Notes: generated by a model not told the origin, from the sequence alone. Numbered from the stretch's first letter, positions 1 to 8,949 are shown. The stretch: 64,000 nt of DNA from Jatrophihabitans sp. (GCA_036389035.1 DASVQQ010000009.1:57603-121602), one strand, 5' to 3'. Program-made: numbers and translations.

Positions 1-512
1 CCGTCGAGCCAGTCCCGGGTCAGCCGGCCGGCGCCCAGCGGGACCGACAGCGCGATCTCGGGAACCTCGTCGCAGCCGACCGCCAGCTCCAGCGAGCCGC
101 CGCCGATGTCGAGGCAGAGCAGCCGGCCGGCGCTCCAGCCGAACCACCGCCGCACGGCCAGAAAGGTCAGCACCGCCTCGTCCTCGCCGGTGAGCACCAG
201 CAGCTCAACGCCGGACTCTTCTTTGACCCGGGCCAGCACCTCGGTGGAGTTGCGGGCGTCCCGGACGGCTGAGGTGGCGAAGGCGAGCAGCTCGTCGCAA
301 TGCAGCTCTTTGGCCTGGCGCCGCGCGCCCAGCGCCGCGCCGACCAGCGCGTCGGCCCCCTCGACCTTCAGGTCACCGCGCTTGTCGAGGTGCTCGGCCA
401 GTCGCAGCACGCTCTTGCGTGACAGCTGCGGTGTCGGCTGAGCGCCGAGGTGGGCATCGACCACCAGCAGGTGGACAGTGTTGGAGCCGACGTCCAGCAC
501 CCCTAGTCGCAT
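1..512 (-). CDS. ppx: Ppx/GppA exopolyphosphatase family protein (3' part cut by window edge)
   Basis: The reverse strand reads [20 protein letters not shown] from an ATG at 512, the phosphate-1 motif of the Ppx/GppA (ASKHA fold) family, followed by [16 protein letters not shown], the phosphate-2 loop. The family hydrolyses polyphosphate and/or pppGpp. About 170 residues are visible and the C-terminal part lies beyond base 1. Neighbouring regX3/senX3 and phoU put it in a phosphate-related context, as in mycobacteria (Rv0496 next to the Rv0490-0491 region). Family assignment is firm; substrate is not determinable. Confidence 0.9.
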   Translation of the reverse strand, partial: MRLGVLDVGSNTVHLLVVDAHLGAQPTPQLSRKSVLRLAEHLDKRGDLKVEGADALVGAALGARRQAKELHCDELLAFATSAVRDARNSTEVLARVKEESGVELLVLTGEDEAVLTFLAVRRWFGWSAGRLLCLDIGGGSLELAVGCDEVPEIALSVPLGAGRLTRDWLD

Positions 513-582
513 GCCGGCCACGCTAGCCGATGACCTGCGCGGGTAACCGCCGGACACCGGTGCCCGTTCTGGCAGCCTGCGA

Positions 583-1461
583 GTGCGCCGGGTTAGTCTC
601 GCCGTTGTGCCTGCCAGTGCCCGGAACCTTCCTGTCATACAACCGGTCATACCGCCTGCTCCTCGCGACAGCGAGGTGAGCCTGGACTTTTCCCGGGAAT
701 GGCTGGAATTCAGCGACCCCAGCAACCCCGACCACCGCATCAGGGCCGACCTGACCTGGCTGTGCTCGCGCTGGACCTGCATCTTCGGCCGGGGCTGTCA
801 CGGCGTTCTCGAGGGCCGGGCGGCGGACGGCTGCTGCAGCCACGGGGCGTTCTTCTCCGACGACGCCGACCTCAAACGGGTGCGGGGCTACGCCAAGCAG
901 CTGGACGCCGAGACCTGGCAGTACCAGAAGGTCGGGCGCAAGAAGGGCATCACCGAGAAGGACTCGGTCGGCGATGAGGAGAACCGGACCCGGACCAGGA
1001 CGGTGGACGGGGCCTGCGTCTTTCTCAACCGGCCGGGCTTCGCCGGCGGCGAGGGCTGCGCCCTGCACGCGCTGGCCTTGCGCACCGGCCTGCATCCGTT
1101 GGACACCAAGCCGGAGGTCTGCTGGCAGCTGCCGGTGCGCCGTGAGCAGGAATGGGTGACCCGGGCCGATGACACCCAGGTCCTGGTCTCGACGGTGACC
1201 GAGTTCGACCGGCGGGGTTGGGGCGAGGGAGGACATGACCTGCACTGGTGGTGCACCTCCTCTCCCGAGGCCCACGTGGGGACCGAGCCGCTGTACGTCA
1301 GCTACGGGCCTGAGATCACCGCCCTGATCGGGCAGGCCGCGTACACCGAGCTGGCCAGGCTCTGCGCGCTGCGGCTGGCGCAGGGCTTGGTGGCGGTGCA
1401 CCCGGCAACCGCCGCGGCGGGCAAGCCATCCGCCGGGCCCAACAAGGCCGTGGCCGGTTAG
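583..1461 (+). CDS. Conserved actinobacterial Cys-rich protein of unknown function
   Basis: A 292-residue soluble protein (GTG start; another in-frame GTG at 607 is equally possible and would remove 8 residues). The conserved block begins around [15 protein letters not shown] and contains clustered cysteines (CSRWTC, RGCHG, CCSHG) and a later [10 protein letters not shown] motif. These resemble metal or Fe-S binding cysteines of the YkgJ-like class, although I cannot confirm the family. Similar proteins sit near ppx in other actinobacteria. It is divergent from ppx with a 70-bp gap that could hold both promoters. Function unknown. Confidence 0.75.
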   Translation: MRRVSLAVVPASARNLPVIQPVIPPAPRDSEVSLDFSREWLEFSDPSNPDHRIRADLTWLCSRWTCIFGRGCHGVLEGRAADGCCSHGAFFSDDADLKRVRGYAKQLDAETWQYQKVGRKKGITEKDSVGDEENRTRTRTVDGACVFLNRPGFAGGEGCALHALALRTGLHPLDTKPEVCWQLPVRREQEWVTRADDTQVLVSTVTEFDRRGWGEGGHDLHWWCTSSPEAHVGTEPLYVSYGPEITALIGQAAYTELARLCALRLAQGLVAVHPATAAAGKPSAGPNKAVAG

Positions 1462-1472
1462 CTGGCACCGGT

Positions 1473-1706
1473 TCAGGCCGCCACAGCCAGCAGGCAGTCG
1501 GCCTCGGCCGGCTCCTCGGCCCAGCAGAACGAGCACTCGACGTCCAGCCCGCGATGCGCGCCGGTGAAATGGTCGGCAGCCAGCGCGGCGCAGTGATCGC
1601 ACTCGCCGTTGAAACCCTCGCGGGCCGGGTCGAACCAGGCCCCGCAGCCGGCGTTGACGCAGCAGGCGGCATCGGGGCCGTTCTCGGTGCGGTCGATGTC
1701 GGACAT
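1473..1706 (-). CDS. Small Cys-rich zinc-ribbon-like protein
   Basis: A 77-residue protein starting at ATG 1706 (MSDIDRTENG), chosen because GGAGGTGA lies just upstream on the reverse strand. It contains three Cys pairs (CCVNAGC, CDHC, CSFC) spaced as in a small zinc ribbon, and no membrane segment. It is convergent with the upstream Cys-rich gene. Function is unknown; metal binding is inferred only from the cysteines. Confidence 0.65.
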   Translation of the reverse strand: MSDIDRTENGPDAACCVNAGCGAWFDPAREGFNGECDHCAALAADHFTGAHRGLDVECSFCWAEEPAEADCLLAVAA

Positions 1707-1813
1707 CGGCGGCTCACCTCCACAGGTTGACTGGGGCGAACCTTCGCACCGACCTCTGACAATTTCTGGTCCGGCGCCCGCGGCCACGGCGCGAACGGCT
1801 GCCGATGACCGCC

Positions 1814-2490
<677 letters not shown>

Positions 2491-2494
<4 letters not shown>

Positions 2495-3702
2495 CGGGCC
2501 TCCTCTCCTGACAGTGCGACGGCGACCAGCGGAGCTGGATCGGCCAGCGGGGCGCGGCCGGCCAGCGGCAGCCGCATGGTGAAGGTGGAGCCCGATCCCA
2601 GCACGCTCCACACCGACACCGCGCCGCCGTGGTTGGTGGCGATGTGCTTCACGATCGCCAGGCCCAGGCCGGTGCCGCCGGTGGCCCTCGATCGGGCCTG
2701 GTCCACCCGGTAGAACCGCTCGAAGACCCGGTCCAGGTCGGGCTCGGCGATCCCGATCCCCTGGTCGGCGACGGCGATGTCGACCCAGTCGACGCCGTCG
2801 GCGTCGGTGACCAGGCGGCTGGTGACGCTGACCCGGGTGTTCTGCGGGCTGTAGGCGATGGCGTTGTCCACCAGGTTGCCCAGCGCCGTGCTCAGCTGGG
2901 TCTCGTTGCCGCGCACCTGCAGGCCGGGTTCGCTGCGCTCGACCACCGTGATGCCGGTCTGCTCGGCAAGCAGCCGGCTGCGGTCCACCGCCTCGCCGAC
3001 GATCTGGTCCACGCTGATCAACCCCTGCCCGGGCAGCGCTTCGGCCCCCTGCAGGCGGGACAGCTCGATCAGCTCCTGGACCAGCCGACCCAGCCGGGAG
3101 CCTTCGCGCTGCATCCGCCCGGCGAAGCGCTGCACCGCCTCGGGGTCATCAGCCGCCTCCTGGACGGCCTCGGCGAGCAGCGTCAGGGCGCTGACCGGGG
3201 TCTTGAGCTCGTGCGAGACGTTGGCGACGAAGTCCCGGCGCACCAGTTCCAGCCGCCGGGCGTCGGTGATGTCGGAGAACCGCAGGACGACCGAGCCGAC
3301 CCGCCCGCCGTCGGGCAACGGCATGGCCCGCACCAGGAAGCTGACGTGCTCCGGGCCCCGGCCGGGGGTGGACAGGTCCAGGGTGACGCTGTCGGCCACC
3401 CCGGTGTCGGTCACCGAGCGCACCAGCTCCGACAGCACCGGCAGGGTCAGCCGATCGCCGTCGACGACCCGCATCCGGCGCGCCACCGGGTTGGCCAGGA
3501 TCGCGGTCTCGTCCCGATCCAGCACCACCACCCCGACGTCGAGCACGCTGAGCGCCCGCGAGGCCAGGTTTCCGGCCGGGGCCGGCGGCGCGGTCGGGCC
3601 GGGGACCAGCCCGGCGGTGCTGCGGCGCACGAACAGCGCCGCGGCGAAGGCCGACATCGCCGCTCCGATGAGGAACGAGACGACGGCTACTTCGAGGCCC
3701 AC
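2491..3702 (-). CDS. senX3: SenX3-type sensor histidine kinase
   Basis: A 403-residue membrane kinase. One N-terminal transmembrane segment (VVSFLIGAAMSAFAAALF) is followed by a PAS-like domain (VLDVGVVVLDRDETAIL), a HisKA dimerisation helix with the phosphorylated His in FVANVSHELKTP, and a HATPase domain with N (LVDNAIAY), G1 (DQGIGI) and G2 (GGTGLGLAIVK) boxes. It is divergent from phoU, as expected for the SenX3-RegX3-PhoU phosphate-sensing circuit. It is the first gene of the senX3-regX3 operon. Confidence 0.95.
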
Positions 3703-3762
3703 AACCTCGATCTTACGGCCGAGCGGCGGTCCGGGATGTCCTCACGTGGCTGTGGAGCCGGG

Positions 3763-3802
3763 CGTCACCTGTTGTTCATCGACCGGCTGCCGCCCATTCA
3801 CA
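3763..3802 (+). promoter_or_regulatory. PHO-box-like direct repeats between senX3 and phoU
   Basis: Four heptamers stand at strict 11-bp periodicity: CGTCACC (3763), GTTCATC (3774), GGCTGCC (3785) and ATTCACA (3796). They resemble the actinobacterial PHO-box consensus GTTCACC-N4-GTTCACC. The site lies in the divergent senX3/phoU intergenic region, a logical place for RegX3/PhoP control of both genes. Periodicity is seen directly; the regulator is inferred. Confidence 0.6.
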
Positions 3803-3844
3803 GCGACCGCCTGCCACGGACATCTGAGCCCTTAGGCTGGGCGC

Positions 3845-4534
3845 ATGCGCGATCTCTATCACGACGAGCTGGACCAGATTGGCAACAGCCTGGTGGCCAT
3901 GACGCACCTGGCGGGCACCGCGATGCAGCGGGCGACCGAGGCATTGCTGACCGGTGACCTGAACGGCGCCGAGCGGGTGGTCAGCGATGACACCGCCATC
4001 GACGCCCTGCGAGCCGACCTGGAGGCCCGGACGTTCCTGCTGCTGTCGCTGCAGCAACCGGTGGCGACCGACCTGCGGGTGCTGGTGACCACGCTGCACC
4101 TGGTCGCCGATCTGGAGCGGATGGGTGACCTGGCGCTGCACGTGGCCAAGGTCGCCCGGATGCGGCACCCGGACCTCGCCGTCCCGGTGGAGCTGCGCGA
4201 TGTGATCTCGCAGATGGGAACGGTGGCGCTGTCGCTGGTGGACAAGGTCGCCGAGGTGATCAAGGGCCGCGACGTCGAGCTGGCCCAGGCGATCGAGGCC
4301 GAGGACGACTCGATGGACGCCCTGCACCGCAAGCTGTTCACCCAGCTGCTGGCCGACACCTGGTCACACGGCACCGAGGTGGCCATCGACATGACCCTGC
4401 TGGGGCGCTACTACGAGCGCTACGCCGACCACGCGGTCGGGGTGGCCCGCCGGGTCGTCTTCATCGCGACCGGCGCCATGCCGGCCGGCTCGGCTGCGCC
4501 CAAGCAGCCGCCCGCCGTCCCGCCGACGGCATAA
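3845..4534 (+). CDS. phoU: PhoU phosphate signalling complex protein
   Basis: A 229-residue cytoplasmic all-alpha protein with two PhoU three-helix repeats. Conserved acidic motifs are visible (DLERMGDLALHVA in repeat 1, YYERYADHAVGVARRV in repeat 2) that bind metal clusters in the family. PhoU links the Pst phosphate transporter to the sensor kinase and represses Pho signalling in high phosphate. It is divergent from senX3 across the PHO-box-like region. The Ala/Pro-rich C-terminal tail (PAGSAAPKQPPAVPP) is not conserved. Confidence 0.95.
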   Translation: MRDLYHDELDQIGNSLVAMTHLAGTAMQRATEALLTGDLNGAERVVSDDTAIDALRADLEARTFLLLSLQQPVATDLRVLVTTLHLVADLERMGDLALHVAKVARMRHPDLAVPVELRDVISQMGTVALSLVDKVAEVIKGRDVELAQAIEAEDDSMDALHRKLFTQLLADTWSHGTEVAIDMTLLGRYYERYADHAVGVARRVVFIATGAMPAGSAAPKQPPAVPPTA

Positions 4535-5421
4535 CGACAGGAGCGGGAACCGCACCGCACTTGCTTTCACCTCGCCGCTGCCTATAGCCGCTGCCACTTA
4601 GTGGAGTAATGCTTCCACGCTCAGATCTGTCTAGGCAAGAAGTAGACACTTTATCTAGATATATCGTTAGAATCCGACCCAAATGTTCAAAAAATACGTA
4701 GCAGCTCCTAGGCGCTTATATAGATGAAATGCCTATTTGAAGGTCATCATCTTATGGAGAGCTGTATAGCAACTCGCTTAAACTCACTCCTCCAGTGATA
4801 GACAGCTACGCAGGTCCAGGTACTGCGATAGCTCTGCCGCAGTCCTATGAACAGCGGCCTTACCGATGGCACGCGCATGTAGTGCCCGTTGTTCAATCAA
4901 CCGAGGTACATAGCGCGAAGGCATTAGTTGCCTGGCATACTCCGACCAGCACGCGCGCTACACGGTGCTCGGCCTCGACCGATGCGTTCGACCCTAACGA
5001 CCGGTCATAGCTGCCTCCGTACGCAGGCGCTGGTCGAGACATCAAACTAGATCCCTGCAGTACAAGGCGAAAGCTCAACGACAGCATCGAAGCGAGTGCC
5101 CTGCGCACTGTGAGACAGGTAGGTATGTGTTGGGTACTGGTGCCTTCCTATGTCAAGTAGTGGTGACAGATCCGAACCTTCCGGGTACGGTCTGTAACGG
5201 TCGATGCGGGGGGAATCGCGGATGAGAGGCGGTCTGATCAGTGGCAAGACGCGGCCTGTCCGGCCGCGCCTTGGCCCTGGTGATCAAACGCGTGTGTTTA
5301 CGGCCATTCCCATTGACGCAACATTGACTACACCCCCTTCGACCATTGAGGTCCGTACCAGCGCCTTCGTGAATTCCCCTCACGGAACACTGCACGTGCC
5401 TAAGTGCCGGCGGTTCCTGGA
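4535..5421 (+). other. AT-rich intergenic region with no convincing gene
   Basis: Almost 900 bases between phoU and the next gene. Its first half is far more AT-rich than the rest of the window (for example around 4620-4780). Several short ORFs exist, but none has a good ribosome binding site or family resemblance. A GATAGACAG motif near 4797 recurs near 7486, and a related TATAGACAG occurs near 8178. The composition suggests horizontally acquired or decayed DNA at the edge of the phoU-gpm insertion. A promoter for the following gene probably lies in the final 150 bases. Confidence 0.5.
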
Positions 5422-6408
5422 ATGATCGGACCCGACGGCGTCTGCTTATTGCTCTTGGCAACGATGAGTGTCACCTATTCCATCTCGGTTCGGCGGTTAG
5501 AACGCCTTCGGCGCGCCCTCTCTGAAGAAAAAATGCCCAACCTTGTAAGTACTTGGACGTTCGCTGCTGCACTGACCCTGCCACCGCTGTACATCGCCGT
5601 AGTAGTTACAGCCACTTACTTAGCCGAGTGGCCGTCTCGCAGAATCGTTAGACGTGCCACTCCGCTTAAATATCTCTATGGCGGCGTTGCCGCTGCCAGC
5701 TCCTGCATCGTTGCCTCGGCAGTTCTGCACGCAGTAGATGGAGTCGCAGGGGTTCCGCTCGCTATGCTGACCCACTCCGCTGTCAACATCGGCTTGATCG
5801 CTGCGGCAGTGATGCTGGCTCGGCAGAAGCATGTGCTGCGGATGTTCGCGAATCCCAAGGCGCACGCGGCGGAGGCCGCAACGCAATGTCTGGGTATAGC
5901 ACTGGCCGGGCTCCTCAGTTGGCACGTCGCGCTGGGCGTTCTAGTGGTGCCGGCACTGCTGCTCGTCCACCATTGGTCGCTGCGAGAGACAGTCAAGGTC
6001 GAGGAAGCCTTCGACCCGGAAACCCGCCTGTGGTCCGAGAAGGCGTGGATGGTGCAAGCCCAGCAGAAGCTGCACGACGCACGAGGCCACGTCGCCCTGC
6101 TCATGATCGACCCGGACGAGCCCGACCAGGAGCACCTCATCATGCGGGCCATCGAGTCCGGACTGGGCCCATCGGACCTGCTGGGCCGCTACGGCACCCG
6201 GCAGATCGTGGTGCTGATCCCGGTGGGCCGGCCCGAGGCCGGCCCCTTCATGAGCGCCGGCTTCCGAGCGGATCTGGCCGCCGCGGGTGTACATGCGGCC
6301 CTCGGTTGCGCTACCACAGCCGACTCCGAGCTGGAGGCGCTGCTGATCGAGGCGATGTCTGACCTGATGGGCCGGCGCACCGAGGCCGGGGTCAACCGGA
6401 ACTGGTAG
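5422..6408 (+). CDS. Membrane protein with degenerate GGDEF-like domain
   Basis: A 328-residue paralogue of the two membrane GGDEF proteins encoded at 11.8-13.1 and 15.1-16.3 kb. The membrane part is recognisable by LVSTWTFAAALTLPP, which matches TSVWTFAAALVLPP of the second paralogue, but the first 50-60 residues are missing. In the C-terminal domain the A-site reads RYGTRQ where the paralogues have RFGGEE, the I-site Arg is lost and the DxD/helix region is shortened. It therefore cannot be an active diguanylate cyclase by known rules. It may bind ligand or serve as a membrane sensor. A GTG at 5404 is an alternative start. The protein ends VNRNW. Confidence 0.75.
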   Translation: MIGPDGVCLLLLATMSVTYSISVRRLERLRRALSEEKMPNLVSTWTFAAALTLPPLYIAVVVTATYLAEWPSRRIVRRATPLKYLYGGVAAASSCIVASAVLHAVDGVAGVPLAMLTHSAVNIGLIAAAVMLARQKHVLRMFANPKAHAAEAATQCLGIALAGLLSWHVALGVLVVPALLLVHHWSLRETVKVEEAFDPETRLWSEKAWMVQAQQKLHDARGHVALLMIDPDEPDQEHLIMRAIESGLGPSDLLGRYGTRQIVVLIPVGRPEAGPFMSAGFRADLAAAGVHAALGCATTADSELEALLIEAMSDLMGRRTEAGVNRNW

Positions 6409-6436
6409 CAGCAGGAGGGTTAGCGGTCTTCCGCTC

Positions 6437-7009
6437 CTAGCTTTCTTCCGCTCCTTCGATGACCGAGGCCAGCGTGCTCTCCAGGAACGCCAGCACCGAC
6501 GCGAGAGCGGTGAGCCCCTCGGTCCTCGCCGCCCGGGTGCGGTCGCCCAGCTCGAGCAGCAGGTCGGTGACCTGCCGGCGCTCCGCGGTGGTGAAAGCGG
6601 AGATGTCCATCGGCGCCAGTTCCGGCGCCGACGCCTCGGAGGTCGGCGCGGTGAACGCCCGGATCAGTCCGGCCACCGCCTGCGCCTGCTCGATGGTGAG
6701 CGTCCCGGTAGACGCCGGCAGCATGGACGCCAGCAGCGAGCGGTCCTCCGACACGTCGATGTCGAACTGGGTGGCGTAGCTCAGCACCACCTCGCGGGGG
6801 TCGACGCCCAGGGCGCTGGCCGTGCCTTCGATGACCTCGCGGGACTTCGGCCAGCCCCGGACCTCGCCCTTACTGATCTTGCCGAACGTCTGATAGGGCA
6901 CCGAGCCGCCGGAGCGCTCTTCGAGTTGCCGGAGGGTCAAGCCGGTGGCGAGCTTCTGCCGAACGAGCTCGGCGATGGTCGGCACATTTCCGGAGCCGGG
7001 GTCAACCAC
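6437..7009 (-). CDS. XRE-type helix-turn-helix regulator
   Basis: About 190 residues. The N-terminal HTH (LVRQKLATGLTLRQLEERSG, then PYQTFGKISKGEVRGWP) is a Cro/C1-type DNA-binding domain. The C-terminal 100 residues are Ala/Glu/Leu-rich helices without a recognised domain. The GTG at 7009 is preferred because a perfect 6-3-6 palindrome (7083-7097) lies just upstream and looks like an autoregulatory operator. The reading frame also opens from an ATG at 7111, which would place the palindrome inside the coding region. It is convergent with the degenerate GGDEF gene and divergent from the next XRE gene. Confidence 0.75.
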   Translation of the reverse strand: MVDPGSGNVPTIAELVRQKLATGLTLRQLEERSGGSVPYQTFGKISKGEVRGWPKSREVIEGTASALGVDPREVVLSYATQFDIDVSEDRSLLASMLPASTGTLTIEQAQAVAGLIRAFTAPTSEASAPELAPMDISAFTTAERRQVTDLLLELGDRTRAARTEGLTALASVLAFLESTLASVIEGAEES

Positions 7010-7082
7010 GACGCTGATCGACCCCTCTCGGTAAGGCGCGGCGGCTGCCGGGCGGCGGTGCGGGCCGAGCGGTGGCTTGGCG

Positions 7083-7097
7083 TCTACCAAAGGTAGA
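7083..7097. promoter_or_regulatory. Perfect palindrome, candidate XRE operator
   Basis: TCTACC-AAA-GGTAGA is a perfect 15-bp inverted repeat upstream of the leftward XRE gene. A related TCTACCAAG lies at 7163-7171 inside GAGT-N10-ACTC. A second 6-3-6 palindrome occurs at 8179-8193. The size and position fit a Cro/C1-type dimer site. Binding protein is inferred. Confidence 0.5.
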
Positions 7098-7180
7098 GGT
7101 AGCCGACCCATTCGATGCCCCCGTTCTCGGAACTACATGCCGGTAATTGTGATCATGAGTGTCTACCAAGACTCGCCGTT

Positions 7181-7199
7181 TGTCAATCAATACTTGACA
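7181..7199. promoter_or_regulatory. Inverted repeat overlapping a TTGACA -35-like hexamer
   Basis: TGTCAA-N7-TTGACA is a perfect inverted repeat in the divergent region between the two XRE genes. Its right arm is a consensus -35 hexamer pointing toward the rightward XRE gene, although no strong -10 is obvious 17 bases later. It could be an overlapping promoter/operator. Confidence 0.4.
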
Positions 7200-7268
7200 T
7201 ACCTCTAGCTGTCAGGCGACGATTTGAATCATGCACGAGGTCACGGGAGCCCTTGAGGGAGTCGCTGG

Positions 7269-7790
7269 ATGAGGTTGAGAAGTGCCGAGACACTGAGGGC
7301 TCTGATGCGCCAGCAAGGCCTGTCCCTCAGCGGACTGGCTTCGGCTGCCCAGTGCTCGAAGAGCTTCATCTCGCACCTGCTGTCCGGACGCCGCAACACC
7401 TGCACCGACGCGCTGGCCGATCGCATCGCGGCGGCGCTCGACGTGCCCACCCGCGTTATTTTTGTGCCCTCTAAGTCAACCACTGATAGACAGGCTGACT
7501 ATCGGTCGCTACCGCCAGGGGCCGCCGACCCGTCCCACGAGCCCAGCTCGGGCCTGCCGAAAAGCCGCCCCGGCCCGCGGCCTGCCCGTTCTCAGAGCAC
7601 CGAGCGCAAGGCTCGACCCGTCTCCCGCCGCGGCTGGGTACCGCGGCGGGTCCTGTTGGGGAGCAGGGGAAGGGCGGTGGAGTGGCCACCAGGCTCACTC
7701 CACCGCCGCCCGCCCAGCACCTCCCCCAAAGTCCCATCACATCTCATGGAGGTGACGCACCCATGCAGCTTCGAAGCCGCGACGCGCTGA
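7269..7790 (+). CDS. Small XRE-type regulator with uncertain C-terminal extent
   Basis: Residues 1-70 form a Cro/C1 HTH (TLRALMRQQGLSLSGLASAA, then SKSFISHLLSGRRNTC) that is clearly paralogous to the next gene's protein (shared LRS start, HL-GRR and Cys positions). GAGGGAG lies 7 bases before the ATG. The remaining 100 residues are Pro/Arg/Ser-rich, without family character, and span two perfect hairpins. The frame therefore runs through what looks like intergenic DNA and overlaps the next start by 28 bases. The functional protein may be only the HTH part. Confidence 0.6.
   Translation: MRLRSAETLRALMRQQGLSLSGLASAAQCSKSFISHLLSGRRNTCTDALADRIAAALDVPTRVIFVPSKSTTDRQADYRSLPPGAADPSHEPSSGLPKSRPGPRPARSQSTERKARPVSRRGWVPRRVLLGSRGRAVEWPPGSLHRRPPSTSPKVPSHLMEVTHPCSFEAATR
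7624..7650 (+). terminator. Perfect 10-bp hairpin after the second XRE domain
   Basis: CCCGCCGCGG, a 7-base loop, then CCGCGGCGGG. It lies past the HTH-coding part of the preceding ORF. There is no U-tract, as is common for actinobacterial terminators. It could terminate or attenuate transcription into the next XRE/peptide unit. Confidence 0.5.
7673..7707 (+). terminator. Perfect 11-bp hairpin upstream of the third XRE gene
   Basis: GGCGGTGGAGT, a 13-base loop, then ACTCCACCGCC. It begins 22 bases after the previous hairpin and ends 55 bases before the next start codon. Two consecutive perfect stems suggest a terminator pair or an RNA regulatory element in the leader of the XRE-peptide unit. 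Confidence 0.45.
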
Positions 7791-8113
7791 TCATCTGTCT
7801 GGAGGCGAGCGGCATGTCCGAGCGGCAACTCGCGCGGGTCGCCGGACTCGGGCACGCCACCGTCAACCACCTGGTCACCGGCCGCCGCACCCGCTGCTCG
7901 CCCGCGACCGCGGGCGCCATCGAGAAGGCACTCGGCTGTGAGGTCGGGACGTTGTTCGACGGCTCGCCTCCCACCGACCCCCAGTGGCACCGATTCAGCG
8001 CACAGCCGGCAGCCCACCCCCCTGCGAGAGCCGAGCTTCGCCACCAACCGGAACTGAACCAGCGACTGGCCTTCGATCCGGAGAAGCTCGCGGCGATGAG
8101 AGGAGTTCAGTGA
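7763..8113 (+). CDS. Small XRE-type regulator translationally coupled to an 8-residue peptide
   Basis: A 116-residue protein starting at ATG 7763, which is preceded by GGAGGTG (7748-7754). The HTH occupies residues 1-65 (ECLEASGMSERQLARVAG-like helix 2, HATVNHLVTGRRTRC recognition helix) and the C-terminal 50 residues look unstructured. It is a paralogue of the preceding XRE. Its TGA stop overlaps the start of the MTRHWDWD peptide as TGATG, so regulator and peptide should be made together. This resembles regulator-pheromone gene pairs such as ComR/ComS or Rgg/SHP in layout, but no TPR peptide-binding domain is present. Confidence 0.75.
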   Translation: MQLRSRDALIICLEASGMSERQLARVAGLGHATVNHLVTGRRTRCSPATAGAIEKALGCEVGTLFDGSPPTDPQWHRFSAQPAAHPPARAELRHQPELNQRLAFDPEKLAAMRGVQ

Positions 8114-8139
8114 TGACACGTCATTGGGACTGGGACTAA
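8113..8139 (+). CDS. Ultrashort ORF, peptide MTRHWDWD
   Basis: An 8-codon ORF whose ATG overlaps the stop of the XRE gene (TGATG). A GAGAGGAG Shine-Dalgarno lies 7 bases upstream within the XRE 3' end. The peptide follows the pattern of the two arrays at 13.4 and 16.5 kb: Met, two variable residues, His/Asn at position 4, then Trp, here as W-D-W-D. The next downstream gene, gpm, is on the opposite strand, so a leader-peptide role for a downstream gene is excluded. Translation is inferred from coupling and from the family pattern. A RiPP precursor or signalling peptide is possible. Confidence 0.7.
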   Translation: MTRHWDWD

Positions 8140-8178
8140 ACGAGGTCGAACTCTCGTCATCCAACCGCCTGAGCCCTA

Positions 8179-8193
8179 TAGACAGAGTGTCTA
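8179..8193. promoter_or_regulatory. Perfect 6-3-6 palindrome at the end of gpm
   Basis: TAGACA-GAG-TGTCTA, the same geometry as the palindrome at 7083-7097 and with related TCTA half-sites. It overlaps the gpm stop codon and follows the peptide ORF by 39 bases. It may be a regulator site or part of a short terminator between convergent genes. Confidence 0.35.
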
Positions 8194-8949
8194 CTTCCCT
8201 TGGTTGGCCACTCCTTGGATGGCGGCCTCGGCGGCGGCCGGGTCCAGGTACTCGGCCGGCCGCACCGGCAGCATCGTGACGGCGTCGAGCTCGTAGCGCA
8301 GCGGGATCCCGGTGGGGACGTTCAGCGACACCACCGCCTCGTCGCTCAGGCCGTCCAGGTGCTTGATCATCGCGCGCAGTGAGTTGCCGTGCGCGGCCAG
8401 CAGCACGGTGCCGTGGCGCAGGTCGGGCACGATGGCGTCGTAGTAGTACGGCAGCATCCGCTCCACCACGTCGGCCAGGCACTCGGTGCGCGGCACGGTG
8501 GTCAGCAGGTCGGCGTAGCGCTCGTCACCGACCTGGCTGTACTGGTCGTCCTCGGCCAGCGGCGGAGGCGGCACGTCATAGGACCGGCGCCACAGCATGA
8601 ACTGCTCGTCGCCGAACTCGGCCCGGACGGCCGCCTTGTCCTTGCCCTGCAGCGCGCCGTAGTGGCGCTCATTGAGCCGCCAGCTGCGCCGCACCGGAAT
8701 CCAGTGCCGGTCAGCGGCGTCCAGCGACAGCTCGGCGGTGCGGATCGCCCGGCGCAGCAGGGACGTGTGCACCACCTCGGGCGCCAGGCCATGCTCGCGC
8801 AGCAGCTCCCCCGCCCGCCGGCCCTCCTCCACACCGGTCGCGGTCAGGTCGACGTCGACCCAGCCGGTGAACAGGTTCTTGCGGTTCCAGTCGCTCTCGC
8901 CGTGGCGAAGCAGCACTAGCGTCTTGGTGGCGGCAGTGGCGGCAGTCAT
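8191..8949 (-). CDS. gpmA: 2,3-bisphosphoglycerate-dependent phosphoglycerate mutase
   Basis: A 252-residue glycolytic enzyme interconverting 3- and 2-phosphoglycerate. The [20 protein letters not shown] block carries the phospho-His, [14 protein letters not shown] is the substrate loop and [17 protein letters not shown] carries the second catalytic His. Length matches GpmA. The gene keeps its core position between phoU/senX3 and mshA, although phoU is now about 3.7 kb away because of the accessory insertion. Confidence 0.97.
   Translation of the reverse strand: MTAATAATKTLVLLRHGESDWNRKNLFTGWVDVDLTATGVEEGRRAGELLREHGLAPEVVHTSLLRRAIRTAELSLDAADRHWIPVRRSWRLNERHYGALQGKDKAAVRAEFGDEQFMLWRRSYDVPPPPLAEDDQYSQVGDERYADLLTTVPRTECLADVVERMLPYYYDAIVPDLRHGTVLLAAHGNSLRAMIKHLDGLSDEAVVSLNVPTGIPLRYELDAVTMLPVRPAEYLDPAAAEAAIQGVANQGK

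Noticed and set aside
4683..4797. Small ORFs MFKKYVAAPRRLYR and MKCLFEGHHL... in the AT-rich region
   Set aside because: No Shine-Dalgarno sequence and no resemblance to the Trp peptides or known families.
7138..7209. Short ORF MPVIVIMSVYQDSPF... in the divergent XRE intergenic region
   Set aside because: No Shine-Dalgarno sequence, and it overlaps the inverted repeats and promoter elements.
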